From Spirochaetaceae bacterium (GTDB lineage Bacteria > Myxococcota_A > UBA9160 > UBA4427): a DNA stretch of 64,000 nt. A program made the translations under genes and the position numbers. This document shows positions 9,301-21,300 of the stretch, piece after piece. The stretch covers positions 87,228 through 151,227 of the forward strand of contig JACKFD010000014.1 in NCBI GenBank assembly GCA_020632655.1. The letters run 5' to 3'. The notes under the pieces were generated by a model. That model did not search any database, was not told the DNA's origin, and was given only the letters and a program-made list of their open reading frames with translations. Position 1 is the stretch's first letter, and the number at the start of each line of letters is the position of its first letter.

Positions 9301-12300
9301 GCGCGTGCGCCCGCCTACGACGTGACCGTCACGACCGTGACCGACCCGAGTGATCAGCTCTTCGTCGATCCGCTCACGGGCGACACCCTCGACAACGATG
9401 CGGACACGCTCGTGGACGGCGCGGATGGCGCGGGCGAGGGATCGATCACGGACAACGTCCTGCAGAACGGCACGCCCGCCCAGGTCGTCGCCTCCTACAC
9501 GCACAGCGACGCGCTGCTCCGGATCGACGCCGGCGACAGCGTGCAGCTCTACTTCCGCGTCGATCCCGACGATCGGGTGGCCCCGCTCCAGTCGCTCGTG
9601 AGCACGGCGACCGCGGCCTACGACAGCCTCGAGGGGGCTTCGGGGGCGCAGACGGCGCCGCAGGGCGCGAACGGCGAGGCGGGCGGCGCGCGGCAGTACG
9701 TCTCGGCCCCGGGCGCCGCGACGATCCGGATCATCCCGGTCGAGGTCAGTCCGAAGCAGATCCTCCGCGTTTCGAACTCGACCCTGGTCCTGCCGACGAA
9801 CCCGCAGCCCGTGTCGATCGGCGAGGAGGTCGAGTTCCAGATCCAGGCGCTGATCCCGGTCGCGCAGCTCCGCAACTTCACGATTCGCGACGAGCTGCCG
9901 GCGGGACTCTCCTGCGCGGAGGCGCCGGCCGTCGATCTCGATGCGCCGCCCTACGACGCGGCGGGATTCGTGCCCGGTGGCGTCTTCACGCCGACCTGTA
10001 CCGACACGGAGGTCGTCTGGAGCTTCGGCGATCAGACCGTGACCCAGTCCGACCGCGTCGACCGCCGCTTCGACTTCATGGTCCAGTTCATCGCCCGCGT
10101 GGACAACGTGGCCGGGAACCAGGAGGCCGTCGTGCTGCGCAATGGCGGCACGTCGACCGTGACCGAGGTCCGCTACGTCGACGAGGCCTCGAATACGGTC
10201 GTCCTCGCGATCGACGAGGCCGCTCTCGTGGTGCGGGAGCCCGTGCTCGAGCTGACCAAGACCTTCTCCGTCGCGACGGTCGACGCCGCCGACCGGCCGC
10301 GCGTCACGGTCACGCTCACGAACACGGGGACGGCGACCGCCTACAACCCGCGCGTGCTCGAGGACCTCTCGTCCCCGGAACTCTCCTACGTGGGCGACAT
10401 CGCCGGGGCGACGCCGCCGACTGCCGACCTGCTGACGCTCGGCGCGGACTTCCCGCTCTTCTCCTGGGCGCCCGGCTTCGCGATCCCGCCCGGCGACAGC
10501 GTCAGCTTCTCGTTCGCGGTCGAGGTCGCGCTTTCGGCCGAGCCGGAGCAGCTGCTCTCGAACACGATCGAGTCGGACTGGACGTCGCTCCCGTCCACGA
10601 CCACGGCCCTCAATACGGGCGGGTCGATCGCCGCGAACGGCGACCCGCGCGGCATGCGAAACGGCGCCCTGCCGAATGCCGGCGATCCCGTGAACGACTA
10701 CGAGGCGACGGTCACGGAGACGGTCCCGGTCGCCCCGGTCACCGTCGTGAAGACCGATCTCGATCCGCTCCAGGCGCCCGAGATCGGGAGCCATCGCTCC
10801 TTCCAGATCGAGATCGGCCTGCCGGAAGGCACCACGCAGGGTCTGCGGGTCGAGGACGCGCTCGACTCGGGCTCCGTCGGTTACGTGCTCCGGAACGACG
10901 CGACCTACGACATCACCTACGAGTTCGTCGGCCTCGCCACGATCAACGGCCTCCCGCCCGACGAGACCGCCTTCACGGCCGTCCCCGTCGACGGCACGAC
11001 CGGAACCGCCGTCTGGACGATCGGCACCGTCGTGACCGCGAGCGAGGACGATCTCGCCGCGAGCCTGATCACGCCCGCCCTGCGCATCCGCTACCGGGCG
11101 CGGATCGAGAACGACCTCGCGACCAACGTCGGCAGCACGCTGCAGAACACGGCCACTGTCTACTCGATCCACGGCGAGACGGGGCTCGAGACTTCGGTCC
11201 AGGACGCGAGCGGCGTCGTGACCGTGACCGAGTCGGATCTCACGGCGACGAAGATCCTCAGCAACGTCACCTCGGGCAAGGCCCCGACCGACCCGCCGGC
11301 CTTCGGCGATCTGCTGCAATACGTGGTCACGGTCGTGAACGGCGGCAATGCGACCGCCTACGACGTGAACGTCGTGGACACGCTGCCCGGGGAGCTCGAG
11401 CTCGACGCCGGCTTCACGCCGACGGCGACCGTCGATGCCGTACCGGTCGTCGGCTTCGTCGCTACGCCGACGGGTGCGCCGGCGGGTCCGCTCGTCTGGG
11501 GACGCCAGAACGGCGACGACTCGATCGACATCCCGGCCGGCAGCTTCCTCGAGCTGACCTATCGGGTGGAGGTGACCTCGCCACCGGCAGACGGCGCGGC
11601 GCTCAGCAACAGCGTCTGGATCGATTGGACCTCCTTGCAGGTCGATCCGGGCAGCGTCTACGAACGTACGGGCGCGGGCTGTCCGACGACGACGCCCCCG
11701 AACGACTACTGCTACGGGCCCGCCGTCGCGACGGGCACGGTCGATCCGGCCCCCGCCGCCTCGCCCATCGTCAAGGCGAATACCCAGGCGACGGCCGCGG
11801 TCGGCGAGGTCTTCCGCTATCGACTCACGATTCCGCAGACCCCCTACGCCTTCGACGCCTTCGACGTCCGCATCCTCGACGACCTGACCGCCTCCGCCGC
11901 GGACCTGCGCTTCCTCTCCGTCACGAAGGTGTCGGGCAGTGCCCCCTGGACTCCCGCGAACACGGGCACGGCGACGGACCTCGTCATCGAGGACGCGACG
12001 GTCGGCATCGACATCCCCGCCGGCGAGCAGATCGTCTTCGACATCGAGGTCGTCCTCGAAGACACGCCCACGAACGTCGCGGGGCTCACCTTCACGAACA
12101 CGGCGAACTACGTCTACCGATGGCTCGACGGCAACAGCGCGACCGAGCGTACGGGCGCGGCCGGCACCTCGGCGCCGATGACGATCGTCGAACCCGACGT
12201 CACGATGACGAAGAGCGGGCCGGCGACGATGACTCTCGCCACGCCCGCGACCTTCACGCTCGACCTCGCGAATGCGGGAGGCGGCGCGGCCTGGAACGTC

Positions 12301-15300
12301 GCGATCCTGGACCGCCTGCCCGACGGCCCGAATGCGGGCGTCTGTGACACGGCGCCGGCGAACGTGACGGCGCAGGTCTTCGAGTCCGATGGCACGACGC
12401 CGGTGTCCGGCGTGCTCGTCGAGGGCACGGACTACAGCCTCGACTTCCAGGGCGTGCCGACCTGCGAGCTTCGCCTCGCGATGCAGACGGCGGCGACGAC
12501 GATCGGCCCCGGCCAGCGCCTGATCGTGACCTACGAGAGCGTGCTCGACGTCGACAGCCAGAACGGCGAGACGCTCGAGAACATCGCCGGGGCGACGTCC
12601 TGGTGGAGTGCCGACGGCAGCATTCCAGCCACCTCCGGCGATCGTCGCGAGACGACCCGCACGCTCAGCGACGGCACGATCGGCACCCTCGACCACGAGG
12701 ACGCCTTCACGACGACGGTCGCGCTCCCGGACTACCGCTTCGAGAAGACCGTCGCAAACGTGACGCGGGGCGACGATCCCGCGATCGCGGCCTCGCCGGG
12801 GGATCGGCTGCGATATCGCCTCTTCGTGCAGAACCTCCGCAACGCGCCCCTCGACGCGCTCGCGATCCAGGACGAGCTCGACGGGCTGAACACGCCCGCG
12901 GTCTTCGTGCCGGGGTCGCTCACGCTCACGGTCGTTCCGGCCGGCGCAGACGTGACCAACACGAACCCGACCGGTGGCGCCGCCGGCACGGGCCTCGTCG
13001 ACATCCGCGGCCTCAGCCTGCCCCTGCAGAACGACAGCCTGGTCGTCGAGTTCGAGGCGACGCTCGCGCCCGTCATCGCGAACGGAACGGTCGTGCTGGA
13101 TCAGGCGCGACTCTCGACGGGCGGTGTCTTCTTCGCGGAGAGCGACGACCCCGTTCTCAATGGTCCGGCGGATCCCTTCGTCCCCGACGACGAGGACCCG
13201 ACGGGCGTACCGATCGAGTCCGCTCCCGACTTCGTGGTCGAGAAGGTGTCGAGCTACGTGACGGGCGATCCGGCCGTACTGCTCGCGGGCGAGACGCTCC
13301 GCTACACGATCACGGTCAAGAACGTCGGCAGCGACGACGCGAGCGACGCGACGCTGCGCGACGCGATCCCCGTCAATACGACCTACCTGCCCGGTAGTAC
13401 GATGCTCAATGGTGTCGCCGTCGCGGACGGAGTCGGCGGGGCGCCGCCCTTCGCGACCGGGCTCCTGCTCTCGGCGCCCGAGGATCCGACGCCCGGGGCG
13501 ATGCGCGCGGACGCGTCGGCGACGACGGCGAACGTGGCGACCCTCGTCTTCGACGTGGTCGTCGATCCGGGCGCGGCGGACGGGACCGTGATCTCCAACC
13601 AGGCCTTCGTGAGTGCGGCGGCGGGGGGCGTAGTCGACCAGCCTTCGGACGATCCGCGGACGGTGCTGCCCGACGATCCGACCCGCGACGTGGTCGGCAA
13701 CTCGCCGCTGCTCTTCGCGCCGAAGAGTGTGGCGCTGCTCGTGGACGGCGGTGCGCCGGGGGTCGTCGATCCGGGCGACACGCTTCGGTACACGATCACC
13801 GTCTACAACTCGGGTGCGGTCGACGCGACGGCGACGACGCTGATCGATTCGGTGCCCGCGAATACGACCTGGGTCGCGGACTCGCTCACCCTGAACGGCC
13901 TGCCCGTCGGGCAGCCGGACGGCGGCGTCTCACCGTTGGCCAGCGGCATCCCGATCGCGTCGAGCGACCTCACACCGCCCATTCCGCTCGCCGGCGCGGG
14001 CCGGATCACGGCCGGCGGGAACGCGGTCGTGCAATTCGACCTGCTCGTGAACCCCGGCACGCCGGGCGGCACGATCATCAGCAACCAGGCGACGGTCGGC
14101 AGCGCCGAGCTCCCGAACCTCCTGACCGACGGCGACGGCAATCCCGCGACCGGACCCGAGCCGACCCAGGTCGTGGTCGGCAACGGCCAGCAGCTCGCGA
14201 TCACGAAGCAGGTGGCGGTCGTGGGCGGGGGGGCTGCGCTGCCGGGCAGCCGGCTCGAGTACACGGTCCGCGTCCAGAACATCGGCGCCGTCGCCGCGAC
14301 CAACGTCCTGCTGACCGACGACCTGACGCCGCTCGGCGCGCAGCTCACGTACGTACCGGGCTCGGCGACCCTCGACGGCACGACGACGGGGGTCTCGGTC
14401 GTGGGCGCGCTGATCACGGCGGACCACTCGACGTCGCGCGGGCCGCTCGCGCCCGGCGGCGTGACGACCTTGCGCTTCCGGGCGGATCTCGCACCGGGCC
14501 TCGCGATGGGCGACGTCGTGACGAACACGGCGATGGTCCAATGGAATACGCCCGCCCAGACGGCGCTGGCGAGCGTCTCGATCTCCGTGGGCGGCATGCC
14601 GGGGGTCGGCGCCTTGAACGGGCGGGTCTGGCACGACGCCGACTTCGACCAGACCCTCGACCCGACCGAGCGGGCGCTCGCGGGCTGGATCGCCGAGCTC
14701 AGGCGGAACGGCGTGCCGATCCAGACCGGCACGACCGACGCGACCGGCGCCTACCGCATCATGGGCGTCGCGCCGAACGACGTGACCGGAGACGCCTACA
14801 CGCTCGTCTTCCGCGCGCCCGACGCCGGCGCGGGCACGGCGGCCCTCGGCCGCACGAACTCGATCTTCACCGACGGCCTCCAGGTCGTGAGTGCCGTCGT
14901 CGTGACCGCCGGCAGCAACCTGCAGGACGTCGACCTGCCGATCGATCCGAACGGCGTCGTCTACGACTCGGTCCTGCGCACGCCGATCGGGGGTGCGACG
15001 GTCCGACTGCTCGACGCCGGCTCCCAGGCGCCGGTCGCCGCGAGCTGCTTCGACGATCCGGCGCAGCAGGGCCAGGTCACGGGTGCCGACGGCTACTACA
15101 AATTCCACCTGAACTTCGGCGACGCGAGCTGTCCGAGCGGCGGGACCTATCAGGTCGAGGCGACGCCGCCCGGGACCGACTTCGTCGGCGGCATCTCGCA
15201 GATCATCCCACCGAGCTCCGGGACCGCGACGCCCTACTCGGTGCCGGCTTGTCCGCTCGACGCGATTCCCGCGCCCGTCGGCTACTGCGAGATCCAGGAC

Positions 15301-18300
15301 TCGGAGTTGGCACCCGCTCCCGCGATCGCCGCGGGCGACGCGCGCACGAACTACTTCCTGCACCTCGTGCTGGACGCGAGTGCGCAGCCCGGCTCGAGCC
15401 AGGCCTTCAACAACCACATCCCGCTCGACCCCGTGCTCGGCGGTGCCGTCGCGATCTCCAAGACGACCCCCTCGACCAACGTGAGCCGCGGCGTGCTCGT
15501 GCCCTACCAGATCACGCTCAACAACACGCTGGGCGTCGCCCTGCCGGACCTCAGCCTGCGCGACGTGATCCCGGCCGGCTTCCGCTACGTCGAGGGCTCG
15601 ACCCGGGTCGATGGCCAGAAGCTCGAGCCGACGATCAATGGCCGTGAGCTCCTCTGGCCGAGCGCGGACCTCGGCGGCATCGACGCCCTCACGACCCGCA
15701 CGATCGTCATGCTGCTCGCGGTCGGCGCGGGCGTCTCCGAGGGCGAGTTCGTGAACCGCGTGCAGGCGCTGAGCAGCGTGACCGGGCTCGCACTCTCGGG
15801 CGAGGCGACGGCGACCGTCCGGGTCGTACCGGATCCGACCTTCGACTGCACCGACGTGCTCGGCAAGGTCTTCGACGACGCGAATCGCAACGGCGTGCAG
15901 GACGAGGGCGAGGCGGGGCTGCCGGGCGTCCGTCTGATGACCGTGCGCGGCCTCGCGATCACGACCGATCCGCACGGACGCTTCCACATCACGTGTGCGG
16001 TCGTGCCGAACGAGGAGCGGGGCAGCAACTACGTCCTGAAGCTCGACGATCGCACGCTGCCCTCGGGCTACCGCATGACGACGCGACAGACGCAGGTCCG
16101 CCGTGCCACACGCGGCAAGGCCCTCCGCTTCCAGTTCGGTGCGGCGATCCATCGCGTCGTCGGACTCGATCTCGCGGACCCCGTCTTCGAGCCGGGCGCG
16201 ACCACGATCCGCGGACAATGGCTCCCGCGCATCGAGCGCCTCGTCGACGAGCTCACGAAGGCGGACTCGATCCTGCGGCTCTCCTACGTCGCGGACGTCG
16301 AGGCGAAGAAGCTGGTGGAGCGTCGCCTCGAGGCGATCGAGTCGAAGATCCGGGAGGCGTGGGCGGCACGGGGCGGGGGCGAGCTCGTCGTCGAGACGGA
16401 GATCTTCTGGCGTCGTGGCGGCCCGCCCGAGCAGCCGCGGACCCCGAACGGGACGCAGGACACGAGCGCCCTCGAGTCGTCGCTGCCGCACGTGGGCGCC
16501 GGGCCGCCCGGCTGGCAGGCGCCGCTCGGCGAGGCCGGCGAGCGCCATCTGCCGACGGACGAGCCGATCACGCAATGGTCGGTCGATCCGGAGCTGCTCG
16601 ACCAGCAATTCGGCGACCGGCTCGAGGAGCGGGAGGTCGTCAAGGAGAAGGTCGAGACGGTCAAGCTCGCGAACGTCGTGCCGCCGATCCGCTTCGCCTC
16701 AGGCGTCGCCGACATCTCGCCGGGTACGGTCGAGCGGCTGCGGGTCGTGCTCGAGGGCATGCAGCATCTCGAGAACGTGCGCCTGCATCTCGTGGGACAC
16801 GCGGACGATCGGCCGCTCTCGCCGGAGCTCGCGGCCCGCTACCGTGACAACGAGGGGCTCTCACGCGAGCGTGCCGGCGAGGTCGCCGAGTTCCTCGCGC
16901 GGGCCCTCGACCTGCCACCCGAGTCGATCTCCTACGCCTGGGCCGGTGCTGCGTCGCCGATCGCCTCGAACGGCTCGGAGGCCGGGCGCGCGCTGAACCG
17001 CCGCGTCGAGGTCGAGGTCTGGTACGACCAACGCGCCGAGGTGAGCGCGGTCGAGGAGGTCGTCATCCCGCAGGACTGGAAGCGCGTCAAGGTCTGTCGC
17101 ACGGAGACCGTGTGCAAGGTGCGCTACCGCGAGGGACACGAGCGCCGCGCCCGGGTCCGCAACCTGGTTCCGCCGCTTCCCTACGGCGACGAGATCGTCG
17201 AGGTGCCGGCGGACTTCGTCCGACAGGTCGAGGAGGCCTTCCGCAACCTGAGCGAGCGGCGCAACGTGACGGCGAAGTTCGTCGCCTACACGGACGACAT
17301 CCCGCTCGCTGGCCGGGACGAGCGCCTCTACGGGACGCATCTCGCGATCTCGAAGGCGAGGGCGCGTCGCGTGGCACTCGAGGTGCAGGAGCGTCTCGGT
17401 CTGCCGAGCCGGGCGGTCGCGAGCGAGGGGCGGGGCGATGCGCGGCCGCTCGCGTCGAATGCGACGCCGAGGGGGCGGGCATTGAATCGCCGCGTCGAGG
17501 TCGAGTTCTGGTACGACGACGCGCTGCTCGAGATTCCGGACGAGCTGCAGGTCTGCCCCGAGGCGGGCGAGGCGGAGCTCGTGACGCGGGTCTACGACCC
17601 GCCCTGGGGCCGCTTCGAGCCGATTCCCGTCGAAGAGGGCGAGGCGAAGATCCCCTCCGATCTCGCTGGACAGCTCGAGCGGGCCATGGGCGAGATCGCC
17701 GGCCGTGAGAACGTACGCCTGCGCTTCGTCGGCTATGCGGCGAACGAGCGGCTGACCCGTCGGCAGGCGGAGGTCTACGGCGACGACATCGGCCTTTCGG
17801 CCGCCCGCGCGCGCCGGGCGATGGAGCGGATCCAGGCGCAGCTCGAGCTGCCGGATGCGCGCGTCGAGCACGAGGGCCGCGGCTTCGTCCAGTCCGAGGA
17901 CGTCGTGAACACGGGCTTCATCCAGGGCGAGACGTCCTACGTGATCGCGGAGGTCGTCTACGACGAGCCGGCCGTGCTCGACGACTACGAAGGGCTCGAG
18001 ATCACGCCGGTCACCCGCGAGCTGCGCCCGAGCGACCCGCTCGCGCTCAACCTCATGCGCATCACGGTCGACGGCGAGCCGATCGACGATCCGGCGCGGA
18101 GCTCCGCCGACATCCAACGCTGCACCGACGTCGCTCTCGAGGATACGGACATCCAGTTCCGCTTCGACGATCTCGACGGCGAGCGCCGATTGAGCCTCTC
18201 GTCCACGCCCGACGCCGTCGCGGGCGGCGAGCCGGTCCTGTTCCGGATGTACACGAACTACGCCCACTGGATCGAGCGGGCGGAGGTCCGGATCTTCGAT

Positions 18301-21300
18301 CTCCACCAATCGCTCAAGGACGAGCCGCTCGCGGTCGTCGAGCTCGATCGGCGTGGCCTCGCACGCTGGCTGCCTTCCGAGGCGCTCGAGAGCGATGGGC
18401 CGAAGCGGGCCTTGCGTCTCGTGCTGCGGGCCTACGGGGAGAAGGGACGCTTCGACGAGACCGCGCCCCAGTCGCTCTGGCTGCTGCCGGATCGCGCGGA
18501 GCCGCTCTCGCTGACGGACGTGTTCGGTCTGTCTGCGCCGCTCGCAGAGGCGCCCCTCGATCCGGCCGAGGCCGAGGCGGGCGCCGAGGCGGAGCTTCCC
18601 GCTTCGCGTGGCGCAGGAGCCCCTTCGGACGGGAAGGGCGCCGACGATTCGGGCGCGGGTCGGGCGGACGACGCGGACGGCGGGACGGACGGGGCTCCGG
18701 GTGCCGGCGGAGTCGACGGGGCGGGCGGTGCGACGTCGTCGCGGCTCCTCGCCGGCTACGGCGAGAGCGAGGCGATCGCGCAGAACATCGAGATCGGGAA
18801 CGCGGGCACCGTTCGCGTCACGGGCCACGGCGTGCCCGAAGGCCACAGCGTCTGGCTCGCCGGGAGCGAGCTGCCCGTCGACGACGAAGGCAATTTCGTC
18901 GGCGAGGTGCTGCTGCCGAAGGGCCTGCACACGGTCGAGGTCGCCGTGCTCGACGAGGAAGGCAACGGCGAGCTCTACCTGCGTGACCTCGAGGTCGAGC
19001 GCGACGACTGGTTCTTCGTCGGCATCGCCGACCTCACCCTCTCGGCCGACCTCGCAGGCGACCGTCCCAAGGTCCTCGGGGGCAACAACGGATCGGATAC
19101 GAACGCCTTCGCGAACGGCCGACTCGCCTTCTACACGACCGGGAAGTTCGGCGAGGACTGGAAGCTGACGGCGACGGCGGACACGCGAGAGGGACCCGTC
19201 GAGGATCTCTTCACGAATTTCCTCGACAAGTCGCCCCAGTCGCTCTTCCGGCGCCTCGATCCCGACTACTACTACCCGACCTTCGGCGACGACAGCTCGA
19301 TCGAGGAGACCGCGCCGACCCTCGGCAAGTTCTACGTCAAGCTCAGCAAGCGCGACAGCCACCTGCTCTGGGGCAACTTCACGGTGCGCTACCGCGACAA
19401 CGAGCTCGCCCTCGTCGAGCGTGGCCTCTACGGCGGGAACGCGCGCTACCGATCCGACGCGACGACGCGATTCGGGGAGCGACGCTTCGTGGTCGACGGG
19501 TTCGCAGCGGATCCCGGCACGATCCCGAGCCGCGAGGACTTCCGCGGGACCGGCGGCTCCGTCTACTTCCTGAAGCGCCAGGACCTGCTCGTCGGATCGG
19601 AGCGCCTGCGCGTCGAGGTGCGGGACAAGGCCACGGGCATCGTCTCCGAGGTCATCACCCTCCAGCCCCAGCTCGACTACGACATCGACTACATCCAGGG
19701 CCGGGTGCTCCTGAGCGAGCCCCTCTCGGCGATCGTCGGGGACGACCTGCTCGTCCGGAACGACGGCCTGAGCGGCAACGAGGCCTGGCTCGTCGTGCAG
19801 TACGAGTACACGCCCGGCTTCGACTCCGTGAATACGCTGAACGTCGGTGGCCAGGCCCACGCCTGGATCACCGACTTCCTCAAGATCGGCGCGACGGCGA
19901 GCCACAATCAGAACGAGGGCGTCGACAGCAGCCTCTACGCGGCGGACCTCACCCTGCGCAAGAGCCCGCGCTCCTGGATCAAGCTGCAGGCGGCGCGGAG
20001 CGAGGGCGTCGTCTCGACGGCGGAGGTCTCGGGCGACGGCGGCTACACGTTCACGTCGATCGGTGATCCGGGCTTCCGGGTCGACGACGCCTACGCCTAC
20101 CGCGCCGACGTCGCCATCGGCTTCGCCGACCTGCTGGGCTTCGGCCGTGGCGAGCTGAACCTCTACGGCCAGCGGCGCGAGGCCGGCTATACCGCGCCGG
20201 GTCTCGCGACGCCGCGCGACGTCGATCAGTACGGGGCGCTCCTCCGGATGCCCGTCCTGGACACCGTCCACGTGACGGCGAAGGGGGATCGGACCGTCGA
20301 GGATCGGGGTCTCACGACCCTGGCGGCGGAGCTCGACGTCGAGTGGTCGATCGGCGAATTCTGGAGCGTCGACGTCGGCGCGCGGCACGACGAGCGCGAG
20401 GACGACTCGCCGGTCGTGGTCGCGACGCAGGAGGAGGGCGACCGGACCGACGCGGTCGTCCAGATCGAGTTCGACCCGAAGGCGCGCTGGCGCACCTGGA
20501 TCTTCGGTCAGGGCACCCTTCGCGCGACCGGCGATCGACCCGACAACCATCGCGGCGGCGTCGGCGGCGAACTCCGCGTGAACGATCGGATCTCCGTCGA
20601 CGGCGAGGTCTCGCACGGCGACCTCGGTCCGGCGGCCAAGGTCGGCACGGCCTATCAGCACAGCGAACGGACGAACCTGTACATGAACTACGCGCTCGAC
20701 AACGAGCGCGGCTTCGACGGACTGCACGAACGACGGGGAAGCCTCGTCCTCGGCACGCGTTCGCGCTTCACCGACAGTGCCAGCGTCTACGTCGAGAACC
20801 AGTACCAGCACTCCCGGGTCACGGGCCTGACGCGTTCGATGGGCGTGACCTACGCGCCGACGGAGCGATGGACCTTCGACGTCAACTGGGAGGACGGCAC
20901 GACGCGGGATCGCCGCACGAGCGCGGAGACGGAGCGCCGGGCCGGTGGCGGACGGGTCGGCTACCGCTTCGACCGGGTCGACGTCTCGACCGGCGTCGAA
21001 TACGTCTTCAACCAGACCCAGCAGAGCGACGGATCTCGCTCGGATCGGACGACCTGGCTCTTCCGGAACAACCTCAAGGTCCAGATGACCGAGGACTGGC
21101 GCCTGCTCGCGAAGTTCAACCACGCGATCAGCGACAGCTCGCAGGGGAGCTTCTTCGACGGTGGCTTCACGGAGGCGGTGCTCGGCTACGCCTACCGCCC
21201 GATCGCCCACGATCGCCTGGATGCCCTCGTGAAGTACACCTACTTCTACAACGTCCCCGCCGTCGATCAGGTCGGTCAGAACGGGACCGCCGCCCAGTTC

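Noticed and set aside
6217..12696. Very long antisense open frame opposite the giant gene
   Set aside because: Stop codons are rare by chance in G+C-rich DNA; the translation is Arg/Asp/His-rich without domains, and the + strand frame has clear repeated modules. The same applies to long antisense frames at 16861-22182, 26349-31829, 31887-35240 and 35183-38083.
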